This document shows positions 18,751-27,247 of a DNA stretch of 64,000 nucleotides, in pieces. The stretch lies in assembly GCA_964403545.1 (NCBI GenBank), contig CAYOGN010000022.1, forward strand, positions 1 through 64,000, written 5' to 3'. How positions within the stretch are numbered: the first letter of the stretch is position 1; every line of letters begins with the position of its first letter. The position numbers and the translations under genes are program-made. The notes under the pieces were generated by a model that saw only the letters and a list, made by a program, of their open reading frames with translations, did not search any database and had not been told where the DNA came from. Source of the DNA: VYFG01 sp964403545 (lineage in GTDB: Bacteria > Pseudomonadota > Gammaproteobacteria > Arenicellales > Poriferihabitantaceae).

Positions 18751-18987
18751 CTTCGAAATCAGCAGTTTTCTGCTTGCCCGGGCGACTAGTGGTACAACAC
18801 ACTACGATTGATGGCATCCAGTATGACGTGAGATATAACAACCACAAAGCCAAATATCAGAGCCTGCGGCCTTTGGTCTCGAAAACATATTGCCAGTAGC
18901 AGCGCACAAATCAGGGCAAAGCCAGGGGAGTGGGTAAAGCCCAGGTGAGCGTAAACCGAATACCAGGAAACCCTTATCCGGAGAAGG
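18751..18987 (-). pseudogene. Decayed partial copy of the YdjM-like hydrolase gene
   Basis: On the minus strand this stretch matches the intact gene at 24908-25438 at nucleotide level. Bases 18751-18787 correspond to 24920-24957 and bases 18809-18987 to 25132-25310, with scattered substitutions. About 170 bases of the gene between the two blocks are missing and replaced by some 20 unrelated bases. The gene start and its first 40 codons are absent. It encodes no full-length product. Its position directly after pyk and before the GntR gene marks the left edge of an inserted block. Confidence 0.85.
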
Positions 18988-19007
18988 TTTACACTGCACT
19001 GATTGGT

Positions 19008-19760
19008 TCAGGTAGTCATATTTTTAATGGACTCGTTCTCTGTGAGAATTTCATCAATTCGAAAAAGACCCGCTGAATTGAAGTTTCGGGTGATAAATCC
19101 CACCGCTTTTACGTCGCCGCGCCGTAGCGCACTCAAAGTTTTGTTGACGTCATCAGCGACAATGCTGCATTCGAGCGCCGTATCCATTTGTGGCAACAGA
19201 TAAAACCATAATCGGGTCGTGCGATAGTACAGCTCATCGTAGATACGGCGCAGAACTTCGTTGCCAATAAGGCGACATTTGCATTCATGTAACTGGATAT
19301 CGATTGAAGCAAATTCCTCCGCGGTCGGTTTTTTGCTGATCAAGCGGCATTCACGCTGCAGTTTCTCCAGTTTTAGAAACAGTTCCTCATCAGGCTGAAT
19401 TGGACTCAAAGTGCCTGTTAGTTCTGCAAGGCTGATTCGCAATTGCATGGTCTTTCGTACGTGTTCAACATTGATCGGCGTAATCGTCGTCCCGATACCG
19501 TGACGTGTTATTGCCAATCCTTCGTTCTCGAGTCTCTGTAGTACTGACCGGATTGGCGTACGACTGACGCCGAATTCACTCGCCAGGGCGTCGATATCGA
19601 GGCGCACACCAGGTTGATACTGCAACAGGGTGATGCGTTCTCGCAGCTTGTTGTAGATGACATCGAAACGTTTTCGCCATGGACTCCCGTCGATGGACAT
19701 TGGTTCTTTTGACAGAAAGATATTATTACTCTGGGTTGCTTTAGTAGTTTTGGATTTCAT
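19008..19760 (-). CDS. GntR/FCD-family transcriptional regulator of the ectoine block
   Basis: A 250-aa FadR-subfamily repressor or activator. The winged-helix domain (about residues 30-100) contains LRERITLLQYQPGVRLD and the recognition-helix region FGVSRTPIRSVLQRLENEGL; the C-terminal all-helical FCD ligand-binding domain follows, with SIDIQLHECKC and a late RRGDVKAV segment. ATG at 19760 is preferred over the GTG one codon upstream because AAGG sits five bases before it. It is divergent from doeB across a 648-bp regulatory spacer. It is not the MocR-type EnuR regulator known from other ectoine operons. Its ligand is likely an ectoine-derived metabolite; that is inference from position. Confidence 0.88.
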   Translation of the reverse strand: MKSKTTKATQSNNIFLSKEPMSIDGSPWRKRFDVIYNKLRERITLLQYQPGVRLDIDALASEFGVSRTPIRSVLQRLENEGLAITRHGIGTTITPINVEHVRKTMQLRISLAELTGTLSPIQPDEELFLKLEKLQRECRLISKKPTAEEFASIDIQLHECKCRLIGNEVLRRIYDELYYRTTRLWFYLLPQMDTALECSIVADDVNKTLSALRRGDVKAVGFITRNFNSAGLFRIDEILTENESIKNMTT

Positions 19761-20408
19761 CACGCCTTAGGTTACTGTTACTTTGCTCTTTTGACAGGTA
19801 TTCTGAAATTTCAAAATAGATATGTATATCTTATGCACAATTCTAATAAAATTATCCATTCATTTGTAATATCGCACCTTCTGCACACAAACTGAAACGG
19901 GTAATTTGAAGCTAAAATGCACCCTGGTTCTATTCAACGCCAATCCTTCCAGCAGTGCGATTAAGATCCATTGTGTGCAGCTTGTCAGCTGACCAACAAG
20001 ATCAAAATACTCCATATTTACCGTATAAACATGTTCTTGTCCAATGACAGGCTGGTGAAAATTTTTTCACATGTTGATACTTGAGTGTATCAGTGTGGTA
20101 CTTCAAATCAAAATTTGACCAGCAGTAATTAGCGTTGTTCTGGGCAAATAGAAGATTTTTCTTGACATGACAATTTCCAATGATATATATATCTAATATG
20201 AGTGAATCAAATTCTACTCAATAATTCCAAATATGATGGGAAAATTGCCAGAAAAAGGGACCTGAAAAAACTTTTTGAGAATCCTGAAAATGAACGTACT
20301 AGGCAATGCTTGAGCGCTGTGCCAGATGTTGGTTAGGCAGCTAAACTTTTTATACCCGTCAAGTCGAGATAACCTTATCAATATCATTTATCGTGGAAGG
20401 CGGAAATT
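19761..20408. promoter_or_regulatory. Divergent regulatory spacer of the ectoine block
   Basis: This 648-bp AT-rich stretch holds no credible gene but several dyads. AGATATGTATATCT lies at 19818-19831 and a related TGATATATATATCT at 20181-20194. A 10-base inverted pair, CTGCACACAA at 19881-19890 and TTGTGTGCAG at 19971-19980, is separated by 80 bases. GTGAAAATTTTTTCAC lies at 20055-20070, and TGATACttgagtGTATCA at 20075-20092. The first two share the core GATAT-N2-ATATC and are the best candidate operators for the adjacent GntR protein. doeB has a strong Shine-Dalgarno GGAAGG shortly before its ATG. Confidence 0.6.
20162..20189 (+). promoter_or_regulatory. Sigma70-like promoter of the doeB operon, overlapped by candidate operator
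   Basis: A perfect TTGACA (20162-20167) is followed after 16 bases by TATATA (20184-20189). The -10 lies inside the dyad TGATATATATATCT (20181-20194), so a bound GntR dimer would block polymerase. The leader to doeB would be about 210 bases. Confidence 0.6.
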
Positions 20409-21398
20409 ATGAGTAAAAATCCAATAGCGTCAACAGTTGATTTTGACAAGAATGGTGTACAGCACGGGTTCCTCAAGCTTCCTCATTCACATGATGCATC
20501 TGCCTGGGGATCCATGATGATTCCGATTACGGTTGCAAGGAATGGTGAGGGACCAACAATTCTGTTTACTGGAGCCAACCATGGAGATGAATATGAGGGT
20601 CCTATTGCATTATACGATCTGGCCCATAAAATCAAAGCTGAGGATCTGTCGGGTCGGGTAATTATTGTACCAGGAATGAATTATCCAGCGTTCCGTAGCG
20701 GAAACCGGACATCTCCAATCGATAGTGGAAACATGAATCGTGTTTTTCCTGGTGATCCGGCAGGGACAATTACAGAAAAAATTGCTGATTATTTTCAGAA
20801 TACACTTTTGCCTCTCGCTGATTACGTTGTGGACTTTCATTCCGGTGGAAAGACCCTCGAGTTTTTGCCTTTTTGTTGCGCTCATGTGCTTGATGACAAA
20901 GATCAACAAGCCCGTTGCATTGCCGCCATGGAGGCCTTCAATGCGCCTCATTCAGTCATGTTGCTGGAGTTGGACGCAGCCAACATGTATGACACGGCAG
21001 CAGAGAGTATGGGCAAAGTATTCATTGGGACCGAGTTGGCCGGTGGTGGCACGTCTACGGCTCATACCGTGGAGATCGCCAAAAAAGGCATAAGAAATAT
21101 TCTGCGCCATGCTGGAATTACAGAGGGTGAACTGGAAGTGGATGAAACATTATGTCTGGATATGCCAGATCAGCGTTGTTTCATTTTTAGCGAGTCTGCG
21201 GGTTTGCTGGAACCTTGTGTTGATCTTGGTAGCTCAGTGAGAGCGGGTCAGCTTATAGCCCGAGTTCATACCATTGATCGTACAGGACTTCTACCTATGG
21301 ATTACCATTCAGAAATTGACGGCATCCTTACTGGTCGCCATTTCCCTGGCCTGATTGCCATCGGAGATTTCCTGAGTGTCGTCTCTGTTCCCAAGTGA
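20409..21398 (+). CDS. doeB: N-alpha-acetyl-L-2,4-diaminobutyrate deacetylase
   Basis: A 329-aa zinc hydrolase of the succinylglutamate desuccinylase/aspartoacylase family. Zinc ligands are H58 and E61 in ANHGDEYEG and H144 in VVDFHSGG; RTSPIDSGNMNR is the substrate-binding arginine/asparagine loop. WGSMMIPITV, HVLDDKDQQARC and LLELDAANMYDTAAE are features of DoeB/EutE, which remove acetate from the ring-opened ectoine product to give 2,4-diaminobutyrate. The neighbouring doeA-like gene makes this reading strong. It is the first gene of the plus-strand unit, preceded by a strong ribosome-binding site. Confidence 0.88.
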   Translation: MSKNPIASTVDFDKNGVQHGFLKLPHSHDASAWGSMMIPITVARNGEGPTILFTGANHGDEYEGPIALYDLAHKIKAEDLSGRVIIVPGMNYPAFRSGNRTSPIDSGNMNRVFPGDPAGTITEKIADYFQNTLLPLADYVVDFHSGGKTLEFLPFCCAHVLDDKDQQARCIAAMEAFNAPHSVMLLELDAANMYDTAAESMGKVFIGTELAGGGTSTAHTVEIAKKGIRNILRHAGITEGELEVDETLCLDMPDQRCFIFSESAGLLEPCVDLGSSVRAGQLIARVHTIDRTGLLPMDYHSEIDGILTGRHFPGLIAIGDFLSVVSVPK

Positions 21399-21422
21399 AA
21401 TTTTTCCAGGTAGAACGCACCA

Positions 21423-22223
21423 ATGGATGATAGCAAAAATACTCCGCCTGAATTTGAACCTGTTAATGGTAGCCCTCGTTTTGATCGTGGACCCGGTAAA
21501 TTTAGAATCGGCCTGGTTGCCTTGTCCAATGACTACGTCACTGAGCGCGATTTTATCAATATGCGTCCTTCTGACGATGTCATCGTATATACCAGTCGGG
21601 TACCCAATTCCCCCCGGTGTACTGTTGAAACTCTACAGGAGATGGCGCCTCATATCACAAAAGCGGCCTCACTCCTTTTGCCTGAAGGTCGTATCGATGT
21701 GATTGCCTATAGCTGCACCTCGGGAACAGTTGTTATGGGATTTGAAAAGATCCAGTCACTCATACAAACTGCTCGACCCGGTATAGCATGTACGACACCA
21801 ATCACATCATCTCTGGAGGCACTTGATCGATTTAACGCTCAACGGATTGCGGTCCTGACGCCCTATGCTGATGATGTAAATATCAGTATTGCCAGGTATT
21901 TAAAGGCCAATGGTAAAACCATTGCAGCGTTTACCAGTTTTAAAATAGTGGATAACGAAAAAATGGCGAGGCTTTCGCCAGAAAGTATTTACTGTGCCGC
22001 CATTGAGGCCGACAGGGAAGACGCTGATGCGCTGTTTATTTCCTGCACCGCTATTCGTGCGGTTGACGTAGTTGAAAAAATTGAACAAAAACTCGGTAAA
22101 CCTGTTGTGACTGCTGTTCAGGCAATGTTTTGGCAGTCACTAAGGCTTTCCGGGTTTAACGGAAAAGTATCCGGTTACGGTCAGTTGCTGAGAGGGGAAT
22201 ACACCGTATCAGACAGGCTTTGA
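21423..22223 (+). CDS. eutA: EutA-like Asp/Glu racemase-fold protein of ectoine utilisation
   Basis: A 266-aa protein of the maleate isomerase/arylmalonate decarboxylase/Asp-Glu racemase superfamily. The two active-site cysteines are in AYSCTSGTV (C98) and LFISCTAIRA (C208), each in a pseudo-symmetrical half. IGLVALSNDYVTERDF and VLTPYADDVN fit EutA, encoded in many ectoine operons. The reaction of EutA is not established to my knowledge; a racemase or isomerase acting on a diaminobutyrate derivative is a common guess. It begins 24 bases after doeB. A weak AGGT precedes the ATG. Confidence 0.82.
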   Translation: MDDSKNTPPEFEPVNGSPRFDRGPGKFRIGLVALSNDYVTERDFINMRPSDDVIVYTSRVPNSPRCTVETLQEMAPHITKAASLLLPEGRIDVIAYSCTSGTVVMGFEKIQSLIQTARPGIACTTPITSSLEALDRFNAQRIAVLTPYADDVNISIARYLKANGKTIAAFTSFKIVDNEKMARLSPESIYCAAIEADREDADALFISCTAIRAVDVVEKIEQKLGKPVVTAVQAMFWQSLRLSGFNGKVSGYGQLLRGEYTVSDRL

Positions 22224-22321
22224 GTAACAGTTTTTATAAACGAATTTGATGAACAGTGTTGATGAAAATTAATCCTTCATCGACCATATTGAAACCTGTG
22301 CAGATGACAGGGCATTAACCC

Positions 22322-22534
22322 GTGGTCAGAAACCAGCGCATGCAATACGCTATGTCTACCGAATTACGCCAGACACAAGGTTCATCCATGTCCGCCAACC
22401 TTGTATGGGGTGAAGACAACTATGGCAATTTTCCCTTAGACATATCACCGGCTGGTGATTTGGACCAATCTGCTATTGATTCCCACAAGCGATCGATGAG
22501 ACCCCATGCATCTGGGAATTACTCTACCGCTTAA
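22322..22534 (+). CDS. Short hypothetical ORF inside the ectoine operon
   Basis: A frame of up to 70 codons from GTG at 22322, with an internal ATG at 22352, in the 326-base gap between eutA and doeA. The product is hydrophilic, without membrane segment, cysteine motif or recognised domain, and no clear ribosome-binding site is present. It could be a small protein or the worn remnant of a lost operon gene. I do not recognise it. Confidence 0.25.
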   Translation: MVRNQRMQYAMSTELRQTQGSSMSANLVWGEDNYGNFPLDISPAGDLDQSAIDSHKRSMRPHASGNYSTA

Positions 22535-22549
22535 TGTGAAATTTTGACA

Positions 22550-23731
22550 ATGAACTATAGTAAACCTTTTAAGAAAACAGAGTACGAGCGACGCGTCGAA
22601 ACTATCAAAAAGCGTATGGAGGCTGCCGGGTTTGATCTGCTAATTTGCCAGGATCCGGCAAACATGGGGTGGTTGACCGGCTTTGACGGATGGTCCTTCT
22701 ATACACCCCAGGCTGTTCTCGTGCATTTGGAAGAAACGTCACCGATCTGGTTTGGCCGCGCCCAGGATGCCATTTCAGCACACATTACCACTGACCTTCC
22801 CGAGTCAAACATTATCGCTTTCTCGGAGTCGCTGATACATCACTCGACCAAACACCCATTCGATGAGCTATGTGATTTGGTGATTACCCGTGGATGGAGT
22901 AATGCACGAATTGGCGTCGAATTTGATGCGCACTACTATACCGCCCGGGCACATCACCATATTGTTAAAGGCTTACCGAATTCAACTATTTCCGATAATC
23001 ACGAGATCGTAAACTGGGCTCGTTTGGTGAAATCTGAAGCCGAACTGGTTTATATGCGTGAGGCAGGACAAATTGTCACCAAAACCATGAACAAGGCACT
23101 GGGAAGGATCAAACCGGGCATTCATCAATTTGAAGTGATTGCCGATATTTATCATGCGCAAATCATCGGCTTCGATGACAAATTCGGCGATTATACGAGC
23201 CTCTGTCCACTTATTCAGGTCGGTGAAGGGACTAGCACACCGCATTTAACCTGGACCGATGAACCGTTTCCGGACAGTGGATTGATTGTGATGGAAATAG
23301 GTTCTGCACGTCGGCACTATCAAGTTCCATTGACTCGTACAGCGCATATTGGTCCCCCCCCGAACGAAATTACACGACTTACCGAAGTTATTATTGAAGG
23401 TGGTGATTTGGCGCTACAGTCAGCCAGGCCTGGGGTCACCTGTGAAGAGGTTGAAGCAATATGGCAACGGGTACTCAATGGTTATGGCTACAGTAAGGAA
23501 AGTCGTGTCGGATATTCTATTGGAATCAATTACCCTCCCGATTGGGGCGAACGTACTGTTAGTCTTCGTCCTGGCGACACAACCGAATTGCAGGCAGGAA
23601 TGTGTTTTCATTTTCAATCTGGTGTCTGGCTTGAATCTTTTGGAGCCGCTGTGTCAGAACCCTTTGTAGTCACAGAAAATGGTGGTGAGCGTCTCAGTGC
23701 TGTATGTCGAGAATTGGTCGTTATCGATTGA
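22550..23731 (+). CDS. doeA: Ectoine hydrolase (M24 peptidase-fold)
   Basis: A 393-aa creatinase/aminopeptidase P-fold enzyme that opens the ectoine ring to N-acetyl-diaminobutyrate. PANMGWLTGFDGWSFYTPQ near residue 35, HLTWTDEPF, IVMEIGSARRHYQVPLTRT and VGYSIGINYPPDWGERT followed by LRPGD match DoeA/EutD. Length is as in that family. The start at ATG 22550 avoids the in-frame TTG at 22544; no good Shine-Dalgarno site is visible, so translation may depend on upstream coupling or on a leader structure. Known DoeA enzymes also act on hydroxyectoine in some species. Confidence 0.9.
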   Translation: MNYSKPFKKTEYERRVETIKKRMEAAGFDLLICQDPANMGWLTGFDGWSFYTPQAVLVHLEETSPIWFGRAQDAISAHITTDLPESNIIAFSESLIHHSTKHPFDELCDLVITRGWSNARIGVEFDAHYYTARAHHHIVKGLPNSTISDNHEIVNWARLVKSEAELVYMREAGQIVTKTMNKALGRIKPGIHQFEVIADIYHAQIIGFDDKFGDYTSLCPLIQVGEGTSTPHLTWTDEPFPDSGLIVMEIGSARRHYQVPLTRTAHIGPPPNEITRLTEVIIEGGDLALQSARPGVTCEEVEAIWQRVLNGYGYSKESRVGYSIGINYPPDWGERTVSLRPGDTTELQAGMCFHFQSGVWLESFGAAVSEPFVVTENGGERLSAVCRELVVID

Positions 23732-23768
23732 CTGGATCACAATAATTAATAATTCGCAGGCAACAAAT

Positions 23769-24818
23769 ATGTCAGAGTCACCGATAATAAATAGCTTTGC
23801 TTCAGATAATGTTTCGACTGCATGTCCCGAAGTAATGGACGCCATAATTGCAGCAAACACCGGTATTGCCGACTCCTATGGTTATGACAAATATTCTGTC
23901 AATCTGGAAACAAGGTTTTCTGATTTATTTGAAACTGACGTTAAAATATTTCCGGTTTTGAGTGGCACGGCAGCCAATGCATTAGCTCTATCAGCATTGA
24001 CTCCGTCTTTCGGAAAGGTATTCTGCCACGAATTATCACATATCAATACTGATGAATGTGCTGCCCCCGAGTTTTTTACTGGTGGCGCGAAACTTATTCC
24101 CATTTCCAGTGATAATGGAAAAATTAGTGCCAAAAGCCTTGTCTCTTTTGCCCGTGGAACCGGCAATGTACATTCTGCGCAACCCTCTACTGTCAGTATT
24201 GCTCAATCATGTGAAGTGGGCGCGGTGTATCAACTCAATGAGATTTCAGCAATTTCCGAAGCGGCTCATGGTCATGGACTCAATGTACATATGGATGGCG
24301 CGCGTTTCGCAAATGCAATCGTTACGTTAGACGTGAGTCCGGCAGAGATGACGTGGAAATCAGGAGTCGATGTCCTGTCGTTTGGGGGAACAAAAAACGG
24401 TTGTCTTGCTGCGGAAGCTGTCATATTTTTCAATCCGGACCTCGCCAAATCATTTCCTTATCTACACAAAAGATCGGGACAGTTGCTGTCCAAAATGAGG
24501 TTTGTATCCTCACAACTTATTGCCTATATTACGGACAACATTTGGCTGCGGAATGCCCGGAATGCTAACACGATGGCCACTCGTCTGAGCGAAGGCCTGG
24601 CTGTTATTCCAGGGTTTGAGTTAGCGTTTCCGACGCAATCAAATGAGATTTTTGTACACATTCCTCGCCCGGTAATTGACCATCTCAATGCGGCAGGTAT
24701 ACCCGTGACCGAGGGAGAACTGGACGGATTAGCCCCACCTCGATTTGTCACAGCCTGGAATACTCGAAAGACTGAAGTTGACCAACTATTGACAGCTGTC
24801 GGTGAGGCAATGTTATAA
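23769..24818 (+). CDS. Low-specificity L-threonine aldolase-like enzyme
   Basis: A 349-aa PLP enzyme of fold type I that cleaves beta-hydroxy-alpha-amino acids to glycine and an aldehyde. SFASDNVSTACPEVMDAI opens the protein; GTAANALAL binds the cofactor phosphate; HMDGARFANA (D176, R179) and FGGTKNG (Schiff-base K209) are the active site. The ATG at 23769 has GCAGG upstream and follows doeA by 37 bases, so it is the last gene of the ectoine operon. Known ectoine operons carry the threonine dehydratase-like eutB and the cyclodeaminase-like eutC for hydroxyectoine; neither is here. The ring-opened, deacetylated hydroxyectoine is itself a beta-hydroxy-alpha-amino acid, so a role there is plausible but unproven. 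Confidence 0.85.
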   Translation: MSESPIINSFASDNVSTACPEVMDAIIAANTGIADSYGYDKYSVNLETRFSDLFETDVKIFPVLSGTAANALALSALTPSFGKVFCHELSHINTDECAAPEFFTGGAKLIPISSDNGKISAKSLVSFARGTGNVHSAQPSTVSIAQSCEVGAVYQLNEISAISEAAHGHGLNVHMDGARFANAIVTLDVSPAEMTWKSGVDVLSFGGTKNGCLAAEAVIFFNPDLAKSFPYLHKRSGQLLSKMRFVSSQLIAYITDNIWLRNARNANTMATRLSEGLAVIPGFELAFPTQSNEIFVHIPRPVIDHLNAAGIPVTEGELDGLAPPRFVTAWNTRKTEVDQLLTAVGEAML

Positions 24819-24907
24819 GGTCTGCTGGCAATGTTATCCCAACGGATGATCATTCACGGTCAGATTTATATATTCACCACCAGCATGAATTCGTAGGTGG
24901 CCTGTTG

Positions 24908-25438
24908 CTAGCGAAGCAGCTTCGGAATCAGCAGTTTTCTGCTTGCCCAGGCGACCAGGGTAATACCGATTATAGGCATCCATACCATTTGGAACTCAGC
25001 CTTGAGGACAAATCCACCCCAGCGGATAAAGTGTGGTATATCCAGTGGCGAAGCGGGTAATGGGTGCCAGGGGAACAAAAATCGGTCACTGTTGATCGGC
25101 CAGTACAGGGCAACGCCCTGACCACCCCAGGTGATGGCATCAAGTATGGCGTGAGATACAACAACCACAAAGCCAAATATCAGTGCCTGCGGTCTGTGGT
25201 CTCGAAAACACATAGCCAGTAGTAGCGCACAAATCAGGGCAAAGCCAAGGGAGTGGGTAAAGCCCCGGTGAGCGTAAACCGAATACCAGGAAACCCCCAT
25301 CTGGAGAAGGATGACATCCAGATCCGGCAGTATGGATAAGGCAATGCCAGCCCATAACAGGCGAGGTGGAATGATCCTGTTGCCAAGACTCAATGTAATG
25401 GCGACGGGAACCAATGGATGGGTGAATATGGTAGGCAT
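24908..25438 (-). CDS. YdjM-like/DUF457 membrane-bound metal-dependent hydrolase
   Basis: A 176-aa integral membrane protein with about four helices. PDLDVILL (about residue 38) and HRGFTHSLG (about residue 58) supply the aspartates and histidines of the DUF457/YdjM family, and SHAILDAITWGG is the second metal-ligand block. Members include LexA-regulated YdjM; the substrate is unknown. The start is ATG 25438. This is the intact copy of the gene whose fragment lies at 18751-18987 and defines the right edge of the ectoine block. Confidence 0.85.
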   Translation of the reverse strand: MPTIFTHPLVPVAITLSLGNRIIPPRLLWAGIALSILPDLDVILLQMGVSWYSVYAHRGFTHSLGFALICALLLAMCFRDHRPQALIFGFVVVVSHAILDAITWGGQGVALYWPINSDRFLFPWHPLPASPLDIPHFIRWGGFVLKAEFQMVWMPIIGITLVAWASRKLLIPKLLR

Positions 25439-25504
25439 TGTCCGGAAATTTTTCAGGCAGGTAATTTTATCGCGGTGACAGGTCTCTTTCTACAATGTTC
25501 CCGG

Positions 25505-26821
25505 TCACAAGTTTCTGGATCTTGCGCCACGATTTTCTGCGACCCGGTCTTTAGTTTGCATCCACCAGTAACTGGCCTGCACCGCCCATTGACCAAGCCA
25601 GCCGCCATTCCAGGAAAGGTCGTATTCGGCAAAATCCAGCCAGCGCTGATCATTCTCGACAATAGCGGAGGACACCAGTAGTCCAGCCATAGCAGTTGTG
25701 TTGAGACCCTGACCACCAAACGCTGTCGCCACCCAAACCCCTGTTTGCAATTGCCTGATAACAGGCATCTTGTGGCGACAATATCCCATCAAGCCCGACC
25801 ACCTGTAGTCAATTTTTACCCTGGAAAGTTCCGGGAACACATTAACCATGGATTGGTGCATAAGATTATCCAGCGCCTTTGGTGGTGTTTTCCGAGTAGT
25901 AATTTTGCCACCCCAGAGCAATCTTTGATCATCAATCAACCGATAGTAATCACAAGCGTTGGATGTATCCGATATAGCGGCCGGGGTATTGATCAACCCC
26001 GGCAAATCGCCATCAAGAGGGGTAGTGACCACCACATGGGTCGCCACCGGCACAACCGAATTCGAGACAGGTGGATAGAAGCCCTGATCATAACCACTGG
26101 TACAGATTATGATTTTCTCCGCCTGAATCGAACCAGACTCTGTTTTGACCAGATGGCCGAATTCGGATGGCTCCAGCGTTCTGGCCCGGCTCGTTTCAAA
26201 AATCAGCCCGCCCAGATTCTCTATTTCTTTTGCCAGCGCCAGCGCATAATTGAGCGGATGGATATGAAAGCTATAGCGACTGTAAATGCCATTAAAATAT
26301 CGTTGGCTTTGAATGATGGTTTTGAGATCATTGTCACTCCATACGTCCACTGAATAGTCAAATTGGTTGTTAAGGATTCTTGCCTGCTTTGTCATTGCCG
26401 CCGTGGCCGGGTATCGGCTAACAGAGAAATGGCCTTCTCCCATCAGGCAGTGGGGTGCCAGCTGGTCGATATTATTGCGTACCAGTTGGGTGCCGAGAGC
26501 AGAATACTGATATAGCCTTTTAGCCTGTTCGATGCCGCACCGCTGAACAATGTTTTCAATATCTACTGCAAATCCTGCAGAGACAAACCCGCCATTGCGA
26601 CCCGATGCACCCCAGGCAATCCTGCCAGCTTCCACAACGATGACAGAGACGCCGGCACGGCAAAGTTCAAGTGCCACCGACAATCCCGCCAGACCGGCAC
26701 CGACCACACAGACTTCGGTCCTGTGCTGGCCAGAGACAGGTTCACGAGGTTGGTTTTCATCGCAGGTAGCCGCGTACCATGTCTGTGGATAACAAGCCGA
26801 AGGAATCAGTGCGTCGTCCAT
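25505..26821 (-). CDS. FAD-dependent oxidoreductase, PuuB/OrdL-like
   Basis: A 438-aa D-amino-acid-oxidase-fold protein. The FAD-binding start is VCVVGAGLAGLSVALEL (about residues 32-48), followed by WGASGRNGGFVSAGFA; the C-terminus has RWSGLMGYCRHKMPV and TAFGGQGLNTTAMAG, as in gamma-glutamylputrescine oxidase and related amine oxidases. YYRLIDDQRLLWGG is also characteristic of the group. The substrate is likely a secondary or primary amine; putrescine genes are not nearby. It precedes the YdjM-like gene by 66 bases on the same strand. Confidence 0.85.
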   Translation of the reverse strand: MDDALIPSACYPQTWYAATCDENQPREPVSGQHRTEVCVVGAGLAGLSVALELCRAGVSVIVVEAGRIAWGASGRNGGFVSAGFAVDIENIVQRCGIEQAKRLYQYSALGTQLVRNNIDQLAPHCLMGEGHFSVSRYPATAAMTKQARILNNQFDYSVDVWSDNDLKTIIQSQRYFNGIYSRYSFHIHPLNYALALAKEIENLGGLIFETSRARTLEPSEFGHLVKTESGSIQAEKIIICTSGYDQGFYPPVSNSVVPVATHVVVTTPLDGDLPGLINTPAAISDTSNACDYYRLIDDQRLLWGGKITTRKTPPKALDNLMHQSMVNVFPELSRVKIDYRWSGLMGYCRHKMPVIRQLQTGVWVATAFGGQGLNTTAMAGLLVSSAIVENDQRWLDFAEYDLSWNGGWLGQWAVQASYWWMQTKDRVAENRGARSRNL

Positions 26822-26865
26822 ATTTTTACTATAAGGTTTTTAAAGGCCCTGATTTTCGTTTCCGA

Positions 26866-27075
26866 CTACGTTGAGGTCATAACGCCCAACCAAACGATAC
26901 CTCTGGCAACCAGTAGAACAGCAATCAGTTTTCCCAGTGGCGAGACTACGCGGTCAACTGAAATCTGCCGCAATAGCCATTGCCAGATTGCAGTGATGAA
27001 CGCAATGCTATACCAGATTACGACAAAACAAATGAAGATATAGGCCCATTCAAGGCTTTGTTGTATCAGGTTCAT
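26866..27075 (-). CDS. Small hypothetical membrane protein
   Basis: A 69-aa frame with two predicted membrane segments (residues 10-30 and 45-64) and a short basic loop between them. ATG at 27075 has no clear ribosome-binding site. It lies just upstream of the FAD oxidoreductase on the same strand with a 44-base gap. It belongs to no family I recognise. The hydrophobic pattern with a positive loop supports a real protein. Confidence 0.5.
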   Translation of the reverse strand: MNLIQQSLEWAYIFICFVVIWYSIAFITAIWQWLLRQISVDRVVSPLGKLIAVLLVARGIVWLGVMTST

Positions 27076-27247
27076 CGTGCCGGGATAGAGCTGTTCTCAA
27101 TAAGTTGCTGGATATATCTTTCGTTACAAGGTAGCATAACCACAGGTACAGTTGGGTGGAAAATAATAATCAGAAAATGAATCCAGCTAAAGTGAGGTGA
27201 TCTTACCGGGGTTTGATAAACAACTCGGGCAACTTGCCTTATTGACC

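Noticed and set aside
18802..18999. 65-codon frame similar to one at 25140-25355
   Set aside because: The similarity is real, but it comes from the duplicated YdjM-like gene read in the wrong frame, not from a second gene family.
18988..24919. Integrative element with integrase and att sites
   Set aside because: No integrase, transposase, tRNA or short att-like repeats at the edges; the flanking repeats are fragments of a host gene.
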